Assembly: GCA_945919075.1 (NCBI GenBank)
Contig: CAMEIX010000020.1
Coordinates: 1-57,005 of the forward strand
Direction of reading: 5' to 3'
Length of the DNA stretch: 57,005 nt
Origin: an uncultured Lachnospiraceae bacterium
GTDB lineage: Bacteria; Bacillota; Clostridia; Lachnospirales; Lachnospiraceae
The notes beneath the pieces were generated by a model, which had not been told where the DNA came from, ran no database searches, and saw only the letters and a list, made by a program, of their open reading frames with translations. Positions 43,156 through 52,066 of the stretch are shown one piece after another; position 1 is the first letter of the stretch; every line of letters begins with the position of its first letter. A program made the position numbers and the translations under genes.

Positions 43156-43472
43156 TAGGGACGTTCCTTAAATACTACAAAGGTGGGGGACGGCAATTTT
43201 ACCGGCCTTGGCACGTACATACAGTTGTTTGAAAATAGTCCCTGGTACTCTTCCGCGATATAAATTAAATCCCGCAGCGGCATATTCGGATTTACCGAAG
43301 ACTGATGCTTATACAGATTTAAGTGCCCGTCAATAATAAACGCCAGATCATTCGTCCTCCTTCGCAGGAGTATTCTTCAAATCTCCTGCATTAATTTTTG
43401 TGATTTAAAGCATAGATTTTCAGAATTTTAGAATAATAAGAAATTACTAATGAAGACAAAAGGAACGTTCCC
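43156..43472. repeat. Segment bounded by inverted RAYT/REP-like cores
   Basis: TAGGGACGTTCCTT (43156-43169) faces an inverse copy with one inserted base (43453-43472). Inside is a broken piece of the second-type Rpn gene plus its upstream region, which matches 42425-42500. The arrangement looks like a mobilised or captured gene fragment. Confidence 0.6.
43171..43351 (-). pseudogene. Fragment of second-type Rpn gene
   Basis: It reads LAFIIDGHLNLYKHQSSVNP followed by NMPLRDLIYIAEEYQG and SNNCMYV, parallel to 42383-42190. Two codons near the start are lost, so the ATG at 43351 is out of frame. The copy ends at the repeat core. The gap to 43511 holds only the duplicated leader. Confidence 0.75.
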
Positions 43473-43511
43473 ATTGTCCCGTTGTCTCATAGTAAAACAG
43501 GAGGGATTTAT

Positions 43512-45593
43512 ATGAAAGACAAAATCTTCGGGATTCTACAGAGAGTGGGAAGAGCTTTTATGCTTCCCATTGCAATGCTTCCTATTGCAGGGCTTCTTTT
43601 GGGCATTGGCAGTTCCTTTACCAATGAAACCACCATAGAAGCTTATCATCTTACCAATATAATCCGGGAAGGAGGAATCCTTTATTCCATCCTTACAGTC
43701 ATGAAAGCAACCGGAAGTGTTGTTTTTGATAATCTGGCACTGCTTTTTGCCATGGGAGTTGCCATTGGAATGGCAAAAACAGAAAAGGCGGTTGCAGCAC
43801 TATCCGGTGCAGTGGGTTATCTGATTATGAATACGGCGATTGGTGCCCTGATTGAAATCAAAGGTGGAGTCGAGACAATGGCTGCGAATACTACCACAAA
43901 CGTCCTTGGGATTACCACTTTGCAGATGGGAGTGTTTGGAGGAATCATCGTAGGTCTTGGTGTTGCGGCGCTTCACAACAGATTTTACAAAATAGAACTT
44001 CCTCAGGTGTTGGCCTTTTTCGGTGGTACAAGATTTGTCCCTATTGTTACTGCGGTGGTCTATCTGATTGTGGGAATTGTCATGTTCTTTTTATGGCCTC
44101 TGGTTCAGGGAGGAATTTTCAGCCTTGGAAATCTGGTGCGTGGGTCCGGCTACCTGGGAACATTTCTTTACGGACTGATAGAACGGGCACTCATTCCTTT
44201 TGGACTACACCATGTTTTCTATATGCCCTTTTGGCAGACCGAACTTGGCGGGAGCATGTTAATTGATGGAAATATGATTTCCGGCGCACAGAATATTTTC
44301 TTCGCAGAGTTGGCTTCTACGAGTACTACGCAGTTCTCTGTATCGGCTACGAGATTTATGACAGGAAAATTTCCGTTTATGATTTTTGGACTCCCGGCAG
44401 CGGCTTATGCCATGTATAAGGCAGCGCATCCGGAAAAGAAAAAGCAGGTGGGAGGACTTCTTTTGTCTGCAGCACTTACCTCCATGCTTACGGGGATAAC
44501 GGAGCCATTAGAATTTACTTTTCTTTTTGTGGCGCCGGTTATGTATGCCGTTCACTGTGTCCTGGCAGGACTATCGTATATGTTGATGCATGTGCTAAAG
44601 GTAACGGTGGGCATGACATTTTCAGGTGGTGCCATTGATTTACTGCTTTTTGGTATCCTGCAGGGAAATGCTAAAACAAATTGGATATGGATTCTGTTCA
44701 TTGGTGCTTTATATGCACTTGCTTACTTCTTCATCTTTTACTTTCTGATTAAAAAGTTTGATTTTAAGACGCCGGGAAGGGAAGCGAATGAGGAGGAAAC
44801 AAAACTTTATACCAGAAAAGATATGGAAGCAAGAAAGCACCGGGAGCAGAGGGATTCTGACAAGAACCGGGATCATCATGAGTCTGTGCCGGAAAAGGAG
44901 GATACGATAAGTGCACTCATTTTAGAGGGCCTTGGAGGAAAAGAAAACCTTTCGGATTTAGACTGTTGTGCAACAAGACTTCGGGTCACGGTTAGGGACT
45001 CTTCCCGTGTTTCCGATACTCTCTTAAAGCAAAGCGGCGCATCCGGGGTGATTCATAAGGGCAATGGTGTGCAGATAATTTACGGCCCCCGGGTATCGGT
45101 GATTAAATCTGAACTTGAGGATTTCATGGAAAACATATCCCAAGGGATGGAACTGTTTTCTTATATGAATGGAACTGTGGTTTCGCTTGATAAAGTAGAG
45201 GACGATGCTTTTTCACAGAAAATTTTAGGTGACGGCGTCGCCATTGAGCCTAAGGAAGGCAAACTGTATGCACCTTGCGACGGAAGGGTGGAAACGGTTT
45301 TTGATACGAAACATGCAATCAATCTGGTATCCCATCAGGGTTGTGAAATCCTTTTGCACATTGGAATTGACACGGTGAGACTTGGAGGAAAATTTTTTGA
45401 AGCACATGTTTCGGATAACCAGGAAATCAAGAAAGGAGATCTGTTGATTTCTTTTGATCCGGAAGGCATAAAAAAAGAGGGATACAAAATCACTACACCG
45501 ATGATTATTTGTAATACGGAAGATTACAATCTCATAGAATCGGTAAGCAGCGGCGAGATTTTGGTGGGAGAACCATTGACTAAAATTGGTTGA
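43512..45593 (+). CDS. PTS transporter EIICBA, glucose/maltose family
   Basis: A 693-residue phosphotransferase system permease that imports and phosphorylates a sugar. The membrane EIIC domain (about 1-420) starts GILQRVGRAFMLPIAMLPIA and has PFGLHHVFYMPFW and TGITEPLEFTFLFVAP. The EIIB domain (about 465-540) has the phospho-Cys region DLDCCATRLRVTV. The EIIA domain (about 550-690) has YAPCDGRVETVFD and the phospho-His region HIGIDTVRLGGKFF. The domain order is C-B-A. The sugar is uncertain: maltose, glucose or N-acetylglucosamine-type. The start at 43512 has AGGAGGG 6 nt upstream. No antiterminator or regulator lies next to it; it sits among Rpn debris. Confidence 0.9.
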   Translation: MKDKIFGILQRVGRAFMLPIAMLPIAGLLLGIGSSFTNETTIEAYHLTNIIREGGILYSILTVMKATGSVVFDNLALLFAMGVAIGMAKTEKAVAALSGAVGYLIMNTAIGALIEIKGGVETMAANTTTNVLGITTLQMGVFGGIIVGLGVAALHNRFYKIELPQVLAFFGGTRFVPIVTAVVYLIVGIVMFFLWPLVQGGIFSLGNLVRGSGYLGTFLYGLIERALIPFGLHHVFYMPFWQTELGGSMLIDGNMISGAQNIFFAELASTSTTQFSVSATRFMTGKFPFMIFGLPAAAYAMYKAAHPEKKKQVGGLLLSAALTSMLTGITEPLEFTFLFVAPVMYAVHCVLAGLSYMLMHVLKVTVGMTFSGGAIDLLLFGILQGNAKTNWIWILFIGALYALAYFFIFYFLIKKFDFKTPGREANEEETKLYTRKDMEARKHREQRDSDKNRDHHESVPEKEDTISALILEGLGGKENLSDLDCCATRLRVTVRDSSRVSDTLLKQSGASGVIHKGNGVQIIYGPRVSVIKSELEDFMENISQGMELFSYMNGTVVSLDKVEDDAFSQKILGDGVAIEPKEGKLYAPCDGRVETVFDTKHAINLVSHQGCEILLHIGIDTVRLGGKFFEAHVSDNQEIKKGDLLISFDPEGIKKEGYKITTPMIICNTEDYNLIESVSSGEILVGEPLTKIG

Positions 45594-45692
45594 CAAGCAT
45601 TAGGTTGTTAAAAGTGGATTATGTTCTTATAACCTCTTTTTTTGTGAAATAGTAAAAATACGAAAAAACATCAATACTAATTTGCAAAGAAG

Positions 45693-45721
45693 TTGACTAA
45701 AACAATGCATTATGCTATTCT
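45693..45721 (+). promoter_or_regulatory. Promoter of the intact Rpn gene
   Basis: TTGACT (45693-45698), 17-nt spacer, TATTCT (45716-45721), 34 nt before the TTG start. Kept nearly unchanged before all three copies. Confidence 0.7.
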
Positions 45722-45754
45722 GAACTTAGGATTCCTCTGAGACAGGAGGACTAA

Positions 45755-46588
45755 TTGAGTAAAACACTACAGGATTTAACTTTAAAGAACAGTTTTATGT
45801 TTGCTGCAGTCATGATGGAGCCGGAGAACTGTAAGGCTCTATTGGAACGCATTCTGGAAATGGAAATCGATCACGTGGTGGTGGATAAGGAAAAGAGCAT
45901 TGTTTACCATCCGGAATACAAGAGCGTGCGGCTGGACGTGTACGCCAAGGACGAAGAGGGAAGCCATTTTAACGTGGAGATGCAGGTGGCAAAAAAGGAA
46001 ATTGTCAAGCGGGCCAGGTATTACCACAGCCAGTTGGACATGAATCTTCTGCTCACCGGAATGGACTATGAGAATCTGCCGAACTGCTACGTGATTTTCA
46101 TCTGTGATTATGATCCCTTCGGGTTGAAAAAGTACCGTTACACAGTGAAGAGTTCCTTTTTGGAGGACAACAATCTTCCATACGATGACGGAAGCTATAC
46201 GGTGTTCTTAAGCACCAAAGGTGAGAACAGGGACGAGGTTCCAAAGGAACTGGTATCCTTCCTTGAATACGCCGGTGCAGACCGGGAACAGGCTGAGAAG
46301 GATTTTCATGACGAATATGTAAGCCGACTGCAGCAAACAGTTGCTAAAATCAAAAGAGACAGGGACATGGAGGTAAGATATATGCTATTCAGTGAACTTT
46401 TGAAGGACGAATTTACTGCCGGTAAAGCATATTCTATTATCGTGCTCCTTGATATGCTCGGCGATGTATCGGAAGAACTTGCGTCCAAAATAAGACAGAT
46501 TACAGATGAAGAAAAACAGGATGCACTTCTAAAACTGGCAGCTACATCCACGTCCGTGGAAGAGTTCGAAGAGAAAGCAAACCTTTAA
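45755..46588 (+). CDS. Rpn-family PD-(D/E)XK nuclease / putative transposase, intact copy
   Basis: A 277-residue protein of the recombination-promoting nuclease (Rpn/TIGR01784) group. The N-terminus is LQDLTLKNSFMFAAVMMEPE. The nuclease core has RLDVYAKDEEGSHFNVEMQV at about 55-74, with catalytic Asp and the ExQ motif, then ARYYHSQLDMNLLLTG. VIFICDYDPFGLKKYRYTVK follows and a helical Glu/Lys-rich tail ends it. Rpn proteins cut DNA and stimulate RecA-independent recombination. The start is TTG with AGGAGG 4 nt before it, the same in copy 1. This is the only complete one of three copies and probably the source of the others. Confidence 0.85.
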   Translation: MSKTLQDLTLKNSFMFAAVMMEPENCKALLERILEMEIDHVVVDKEKSIVYHPEYKSVRLDVYAKDEEGSHFNVEMQVAKKEIVKRARYYHSQLDMNLLLTGMDYENLPNCYVIFICDYDPFGLKKYRYTVKSSFLEDNNLPYDDGSYTVFLSTKGENRDEVPKELVSFLEYAGADREQAEKDFHDEYVSRLQQTVAKIKRDRDMEVRYMLFSELLKDEFTAGKAYSIIVLLDMLGDVSEELASKIRQITDEEKQDALLKLAATSTSVEEFEEKANL

Positions 46589-46705
46589 TCATATCAAAAG
46601 AATCAAATCTATTATTATTTTCCAATGGCTGAATCGGCCAAAACAAATCAATTTAATTCAAAAGAATAATCAAACACACTTAATTCAGAGGAATCTATAG
46701 AAAAA

Positions 46706-46807
46706 TTAAACGGTTTCGTAAAAAAGACACAAAAGATACCACCAGAAGAAATCAAGCTGGCGAAGAAACGTAGAGCAGATTTTATGGAAAGGATGGGAAA
46801 ATCATGA
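46706..46807 (+). pseudogene. HigB-like toxin, C-terminal stub
   Basis: The frame reads LNGFVKKTQKIPPEEIKLAK and ends FMERMGKS before a TGA that overlaps the antitoxin ATG (ATGA). This is the typical end of RelE/HigB-type toxins. The catalytic N-terminal two thirds are missing; they are replaced by the Rpn 3' flank (CAGAGGAATC). Confidence 0.75.
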
Positions 46808-47091
46808 AAACATTACAGCAACTAAAAAAAGAGCAGATGCAAGATACTGCATTTGCAAAAGAATATGAAGCGATTCAGCCAGAGATGGATGTTATTAAGG
46901 CTATCGTAGATGCAAGAACCTCTCAGAATATGACTCAGAAAGAACTTGCTGAGCGTACTGGTATTAACCAGGCTGATATCAGTAAACTCGAAAATGGTAC
47001 CAGAAATCCTTCCGTTAATTTGCTTAAGAGATTGGCCGAGGGGATGGGGATGGTTCTTAAAATTGAGTTTGTACCTAAACAAAAAGTATGA
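46804..47091 (+). CDS. XRE-family antitoxin (HigA-like), orphaned
   Basis: A 95-residue DNA-binding protein. An N-terminal helical extension is followed by a helix-turn-helix, NMTQKELAERTGINQADISK at about 39-58, then LENGTRNPSVNLLKRLAEGM. Typical of HigA-type antitoxins placed after the toxin gene. The overlap ATGA with the toxin stub shows the original operon order. With the toxin destroyed it may persist as an autonomous repressor or simply decay. A terminator follows. Confidence 0.85.
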   Translation: MKTLQQLKKEQMQDTAFAKEYEAIQPEMDVIKAIVDARTSQNMTQKELAERTGINQADISKLENGTRNPSVNLLKRLAEGMGMVLKIEFVPKQKV

Positions 47092-47157
47092 TTATATTGC
47101 CTCATTGGATTAATGTCTGGTGAGGTTGCTGATTCAACAACCCAATATAATGCAAAT

Positions 47158-47192
47158 AAAAGCCAATTTGAGGAATTCAAATTGGCTTTTTT
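47158..47192 (+). terminator. Terminator after the XRE gene
   Basis: AAAAGCCAATTTG pairs with CAAATTGGCTTTT around a 7-nt loop, followed by TT. Confidence 0.9.
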
Positions 47193-47281
47193 GTGTTATA
47201 ATATGATAAACATGTAAGAATAAATAATGTGCAACTTATTGAAAGATAATAAATCTAAATCATTAGAAAGTGAGAGAAAAC

Positions 47282-48328
47282 ATGAAAAAAGCATTGATTA
47301 CCGGTATTACCGGGCAGGATGGTTCCTATTTGGCAGAGTTTTTGTTGGAGAAAGGCTATGAGGTACACGGCATTACGCGTCGTGCATCTATCTCGAATAC
47401 AGCCCGTATTGATCATATACTGGATAAGATTACCCTTCACGATGGGGACCTTTCAGATTCCTCTTCCCTGATTCGTATTATTAATATTGTGCAGCCTGAT
47501 GAGATTTATAATCTGGCGGCACAGTCCCACGTGCAGGTATCCTTTGATGTTCCCGAGTATTCCGGTGATGTGGATGCACTTGGTGTACTCCGTATTTTAG
47601 AGGCAGTCCGTATTTTGGGTCTTACAGGGAAGACCAAGATCTACCAGGCATCTACCTCCGAACTTTATGGAAAGGTGGAGGAAGTGCCCCAGCGTGAGAC
47701 TACGCCTTTTCATCCTTACAGCCCCTATGCGGTTGCAAAGCAGTACGGATTTTGGATTACGAAAGAATATCGGGAAGCTTATGGGATGTTTGCCGTAAAC
47801 GGTATTCTTTTTAATCACGAATCCGAGCGCCGCGGAGAGAATTTCGTAACCCGTAAGATTACGCTGGCAGCAGGTCGCATTGCAGAGGGATTACAGGATC
47901 ATCTGGAACTTGGCAATATGGATTCCCTTCGTGACTGGGGCTATGCCAAGGATTATGTGGAATGTATGTGGATGATTTTACAGCATGATACTCCCGAGGA
48001 TTTTGTTATTGCTACGGGGGAGCAGCATACGGTTCGGGATTTTACACAAAGAGCTTTTGCAGCAAACGGTATCACTCTCCGATTTGAAGGAACCGGTATG
48101 GATGAAAAGGGTTATGATGCAGAAACAGGCAGGATGCTTGTATGTGTAAATCCCCAGTGGTTCCGGCCTACGGATGTGGATAATTTATGGGGGGATCCTA
48201 CCAAGGCAAAGACTGTTCTTGGCTGGAACCCGCAGAAGACAAGCTATGCAGAACTGGTAGAAATCATGGCAAAGCATGACAGGGAACTTGCCAAAAAGGA
48301 AAAGGCCATAAAAGCGGCAGAATCATAG
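47282..48328 (+). CDS. gmd: GDP-mannose 4,6-dehydratase
   Basis: A 348-residue extended SDR enzyme that turns GDP-D-mannose into GDP-4-keto-6-deoxymannose, the first committed step to GDP-L-fucose. The NADP motif is [36 protein letters not shown] follows, then the active-site region with ASTSELYG and [11 protein letters not shown] (YxxxK), and [18 protein letters not shown], which is characteristic of Gmd. The start at 47282 aligns with family N-termini; a GTG 12 nt earlier is in frame. It is first of the gmd-fcl-manC run. A TATAAT at 47197-47202 may be its -10. Confidence 0.95.
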   Translation: MKKALITGITGQDGSYLAEFLLEKGYEVHGITRRASISNTARIDHILDKITLHDGDLSDSSSLIRIINIVQPDEIYNLAAQSHVQVSFDVPEYSGDVDALGVLRILEAVRILGLTGKTKIYQASTSELYGKVEEVPQRETTPFHPYSPYAVAKQYGFWITKEYREAYGMFAVNGILFNHESERRGENFVTRKITLAAGRIAEGLQDHLELGNMDSLRDWGYAKDYVECMWMILQHDTPEDFVIATGEQHTVRDFTQRAFAANGITLRFEGTGMDEKGYDAETGRMLVCVNPQWFRPTDVDNLWGDPTKAKTVLGWNPQKTSYAELVEIMAKHDRELAKKEKAIKAAES

Positions 48329-48414
48329 CACAGGGAATAAGAGTCCTGAAAAGTAAGATTAAAAATAGAAATTTATAAAATAAATACCTGAAAATACCGG
48401 AAGGAATAAAGAGT

Positions 48415-49359
48415 ATGATGGAAAAAGACGCAAAGATATATGTGGCAGGACACCTTGGAATGGTGGGCTCCGCCATTGTAAGAGAACTGGAAAGACAGGG
48501 TTACACCAATATTATAACCCGCACCCACGCAGAACTGGATTTGACAAGGCAGGATGCAGTAGAGGAATTCTTTGAAAAGGAGAAGCCGGAATATGTGTTT
48601 CTGGCGGCCGCCAAGGTGGGCGGTATCATTGCCAACCAAAGTGCGCTTGCGGATTTCATGTATGACAACATGATTCTGGAAATGAATGTAATTCACAGCG
48701 CATGGAAGAATGGTTGTAAGAAGTTAGAATTTCTGGGAAGTTCCTGCATTTATCCGCGTATGGCACCCCAGCCCATGCCGGAATCCTGCCTGCTTACCAG
48801 TGAATTGGAGAAGACTAATGAGGCATATGCCCTGGCTAAGATTTCCGGTCTTAAGTACTGCGAGTTTTTGAATAAGCAGTATGGTACCGATTATATTTCC
48901 GTAATGCCTACCAACCTTTACGGACCCAACGACAACTATCATCCCACCCATAGTCATGTTTTGCCGGCACTGATTCGCCGCTTTCATGAAGCCAAAGTGG
49001 AAGGCAAAGAGGTGGTTACCTGTTGGGGGGACGGTTCTCCCTTAAGAGAATTCCTCTATGTAGATGACCTGGCAAACCTTTGTGTGTTCTTAATGAATCA
49101 TTACAGCGGGGATGAGACTGTGAATGCCGGTACCGGAAAGGAACTTACCATTAAAGAACTTACGGAACTGGTAGCAAAAGTAATTGGTTACGAAGGTAAA
49201 ATTGAATGGGATACCACCAAACCCAACGGAACACCCAGAAAATTATTGGATGTTTCTAAGGCAACCAAACTGGGGTGGACCTATAAGACCGAATTGGAAG
49301 AGGGAATCAGGCTTTCTTACGAGGATTTTTTGAATAATCCGATGAGAGCAGAGCGTTAA
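48415..49359 (+). CDS. fcl: GDP-L-fucose synthase
   Basis: A 314-residue epimerase-reductase that completes GDP-L-fucose synthesis from the Gmd product. The N-terminus carries [30 protein letters not shown] follows, then [18 protein letters not shown] and the catalytic pair in [13 protein letters not shown] (YxxxK). [20 protein letters not shown] is typical of Fcl/WcaG. The length is normal. Two ATGs at 48415 and 48418 are both possible. It sits 86 nt after gmd on the same strand. Confidence 0.95.
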   Translation: MMEKDAKIYVAGHLGMVGSAIVRELERQGYTNIITRTHAELDLTRQDAVEEFFEKEKPEYVFLAAAKVGGIIANQSALADFMYDNMILEMNVIHSAWKNGCKKLEFLGSSCIYPRMAPQPMPESCLLTSELEKTNEAYALAKISGLKYCEFLNKQYGTDYISVMPTNLYGPNDNYHPTHSHVLPALIRRFHEAKVEGKEVVTCWGDGSPLREFLYVDDLANLCVFLMNHYSGDETVNAGTGKELTIKELTELVAKVIGYEGKIEWDTTKPNGTPRKLLDVSKATKLGWTYKTELEEGIRLSYEDFLNNPMRAER

Positions 49360-49426
49360 GTCAGGGGGAAAACGTTAGGTAATTGTTACCCACGGAGGTT
49401 GGCTGGACCAACCGAAAGGAGTTTGT

Positions 49427-50743
49427 ATGAACATTGTTTTATTATCGGGCGGTTCCGGTAAACGTTTGTGGCCGTTGTCCAATGATATCAGAAGTAAACA
49501 GTTTATCAAAATATTTAAGAAGGACGATGGCACCTATGAGTCCATGGTACAGCGGGTTTACCGCCAGATTAAGAAGGTGGATCCGGATGCCACTGTGACG
49601 ATAGCGACAAGCAAAACGCAGGTGTCTGCGATTCATAATCAGCTGGGCGGCGAAGTGGGGATTTCTGTGGAACCCTGCCGCAGGGATACGTTTCCTGCCA
49701 TTGCACTTGCAACCGCCTATCTGGTGGATGTGCAGGGCATTGATCCGGAAGAATCGGTGGTAGTCTGTCCTGTAGACCCCTATGTGGATGATACGTATTT
49801 TGCAGCTTTGAAAGACCTGGCGAAACAGGCAGACAAAGGAGAAGCCAATCTGGTGCTGATGGGTATTGAACCCACCTACCCTTCCGAAAAATATGGCTAT
49901 ATCATTCCCACCACTTCAGACCTGACTGCATTTGTATCCACCTTTAAGGAAAAGCCTGCTGCGGATGTGGCAAAGGAATATATTTCACAGGGCGCACTTT
50001 GGAATGGCGGGGTCTTTGCGTACAAACTGAAGTATGTAATGGAAAGAGCCCATCAGTTGATTGATTTCACGGATTATCAGGACCTGTTTAACAAGTATGA
50101 TACCCTGACCAAGATTTCTTTTGATTATGCGGTAGTAGAACACGAGGAGAAAATTCAGGTGCAGCGCTTTGCCGGAGAGTGGAAAGACCTGGGGACCTGG
50201 AATACTCTGACCGAAGCAATGGAGGACCATGTGATTGGTAAGGGAGTCCTGAATGAAACCTGTACGGGCGTACATATCTTAAACGAGATGGATGTTCCGG
50301 TACTTGCCATGGGACTCCATGATGTGGTAATCTCTGCGTCTCCGGAAGGAATCCTGGTTTCGGACAAGGAACAGAGCTCTTACATCAAGCCTTTTGTGGA
50401 CGAATTTGAGCAGCAGATTATGTTTGCGGAAAAGTCATGGGGAAGCTACAAGGTAATTGATGTGGAAGAGGAGAGCCTGACCATTAAGGTAACGTTGAAT
50501 CCGGGCCATTCCATGAACTATCATTCTCACCGGAATCGTGACGAAGTATGGGTAGTACTTTCCGGTACGGGCAAGGCAATCATAGAGGACAGGGAGCAGG
50601 CTGTTAAGGTAGGAGATGTAGTCACCATGAAGGCCGGATGCCGCCACACCGTCATCGCAGAGAGTGAATTGAAATTAGTAGAAGTGCAGCTTGGCGAGGA
50701 TATTAATGTCAGGGATAAACAGAAATTTGAGTTATTGCGTTAA
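49427..50743 (+). CDS. manC: Mannose-1-phosphate guanylyltransferase (ManC) with C-terminal cupin
   Basis: A 438-residue enzyme that makes GDP-mannose from mannose 1-phosphate and GTP and so feeds Gmd. The nucleotidyltransferase signature GGSGKRLWPLSN is at the N-terminus. VEPCRRDTFPAIALATAYL and LWNGGVFAYKL follow. The last 110 residues form a type II mannose-6-phosphate isomerase-like cupin: NPGHSMNYHSHRNRDEVW, then GDVVTMKAGCRHTV. It is slightly shorter than the typical 460-480 residues. Whether the cupin isomerises mannose 6-phosphate is uncertain. GAAAGGAG precedes the start. Confidence 0.92.
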   Translation: MNIVLLSGGSGKRLWPLSNDIRSKQFIKIFKKDDGTYESMVQRVYRQIKKVDPDATVTIATSKTQVSAIHNQLGGEVGISVEPCRRDTFPAIALATAYLVDVQGIDPEESVVVCPVDPYVDDTYFAALKDLAKQADKGEANLVLMGIEPTYPSEKYGYIIPTTSDLTAFVSTFKEKPAADVAKEYISQGALWNGGVFAYKLKYVMERAHQLIDFTDYQDLFNKYDTLTKISFDYAVVEHEEKIQVQRFAGEWKDLGTWNTLTEAMEDHVIGKGVLNETCTGVHILNEMDVPVLAMGLHDVVISASPEGILVSDKEQSSYIKPFVDEFEQQIMFAEKSWGSYKVIDVEEESLTIKVTLNPGHSMNYHSHRNRDEVWVVLSGTGKAIIEDREQAVKVGDVVTMKAGCRHTVIAESELKLVEVQLGEDINVRDKQKFELLR

Positions 50744-50772
50744 TTTGCCGCAAACAGGGGAGGAGTTTATAC

Positions 50773-51681
50773 ATGAGTGATGCGCTATTCACAAATTCAT
50801 CATCGGTGGTAGCTTCCAGGCGTATTTTATATACGCCTTCTTCTTTTGCAAAGTCCTCTCTGTTTCATCTGCAGGAGATTGGTACATTAAAGGCATTGCA
50901 TGAGCATTCTTCTGCCAGAAAAGACATGGATTCTTATTTGTTTTTTGTGGTTCTTTCCGGAAGTGGAGAACTGATTTACGGGAAGCGTGAGTACAGGCTG
51001 CAGGCAGGGGATTGTGTGTTCATTGACTGTAAAGAAGATTACGTGCACCGTACTGCAAATGAGGATTTGTGGTCTCTTTCCTGGTGCCATTTTTACGGTC
51101 CGAATATGCAGGCCGTTTACAGCAAATATAGGGAACGCGGCGGTACCCCGGTCTTCACACCCAAGGATTTTGACAGTTACTGCAAAATCCTTAAGAACCT
51201 GTATGATATTGCGGAATCGGAAGATTATATAAGGGATATGCGTCTGCATGAAAAAATATCCTCCCTTTTGGTTTATCTTATGGAAGATGCATGGGAAACC
51301 AGGGAAGGACACCCTGAGGGATGCGAACCGGGGAGAAAATCTGCGGTGCGGGATATTCAGGAGATTAAGGACTATCTGGATCGTAATTTCAAGAAGAAAA
51401 TCACCCTGGATGAACTGGCAGACAGATTTTTTATTAATAAATTTTATATGTCGGAATTGTTTAAGGCCAGGTATGGGATTACAATCGGAGCTTATCTGAC
51501 GCAGACCAGAGTTACTTACGTCAAGCAGCAGCTTCGTTTTACAGACCGTTCGCTGGAGGCAATTGCAGAGGATTTGGGAATGGAAATTACCTATTTGAGC
51601 CGTATGTTTAAGAAGGTAGAGGGTGTAAGTCCGTCCCTGTACCGAAAGCAATGGAAGGGACGATTTGGTTCATCAAAATAA
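50773..51681 (+). CDS. AraC-family transcriptional regulator
   Basis: A 302-residue regulator. The N-terminal cupin-like ligand domain (about 1-150) carries LQAGDCVFIDCKEDYVHRTA. The C-terminal double helix-turn-helix (about 195-300) has KKKITLDELADRFFINKFYM and SLEAIAEDLGMEITYLSRMF. This is the layout of sugar-responsive AraC/XylS regulators. It starts 29 nt after manC, so it may be co-transcribed, but the GH43/MFS genes beyond the tRNAs are equally plausible targets. Confidence 0.88.
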   Translation: MSDALFTNSSSVVASRRILYTPSSFAKSSLFHLQEIGTLKALHEHSSARKDMDSYLFFVVLSGSGELIYGKREYRLQAGDCVFIDCKEDYVHRTANEDLWSLSWCHFYGPNMQAVYSKYRERGGTPVFTPKDFDSYCKILKNLYDIAESEDYIRDMRLHEKISSLLVYLMEDAWETREGHPEGCEPGRKSAVRDIQEIKDYLDRNFKKKITLDELADRFFINKFYMSELFKARYGITIGAYLTQTRVTYVKQQLRFTDRSLEAIAEDLGMEITYLSRMFKKVEGVSPSLYRKQWKGRFGSSK

Positions 51682-51701
51682 GAAAAGCAGCCGATAAGTC
51701 A

Positions 51702-51730
51702 TTGACATTTTCACGGCCTTTTTATATAAT
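51702..51730 (+). promoter_or_regulatory. Consensus promoter of tRNA-Pro/tRNA-Gly
   Basis: Perfect TTGACA (51702-51707), 17-nt spacer, perfect TATAAT (51725-51730). Confidence 0.85.
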
Positions 51731-51781
51731 ATGTCTTGTGTCGAACAGGCGTAGGCATTGATATATCAGTCAGTGTCCTAT

Positions 51782-51856
51782 CGGGGTGTGGCTCAGCTTG
51801 GCTAGAGCACCTGGTTTGGGACCAGGGGGTCGCAGGTTCGAATCCTGTCACCCCGA
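51782..51856 (+). tRNA. tRNA-Pro (TGG)
   Basis: A 75-nt cloverleaf. Acceptor CGGGGTG pairs with CACCCCG, the anticodon loop TTTGGGA gives TGG, and the T-loop is TTCGAAT. Confidence 0.95.
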
Positions 51857-51958
51857 CTAGTAACGATGAGCTTAAATGCTGATAGAGTTACATATTGATA
51901 GAGTTCATAATCTGATATGAACATGGATAAAATAATATAGAATTTCTTAATTTCTCAT

Positions 51959-52029
51959 GCGGGTGTAGTTCAATGGTAGAACACCAGCCTTCCAAGCTGG
52001 ATACGTGGGTTCGATTCCCATCACCCGCT
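51959..52029 (+). tRNA. tRNA-Gly (TCC)
   Basis: A 71-nt cloverleaf. Acceptor GCGGGTG pairs with CACCCGC and the anticodon is TCC. It lies about 100 nt after tRNA-Pro and 38 nt before the GH43 gene. Confidence 0.95.
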
Positions 52030-52066
52030 TTTTTGCTTGAGAAAATATTTAAAGGAGCAGTAGGAT

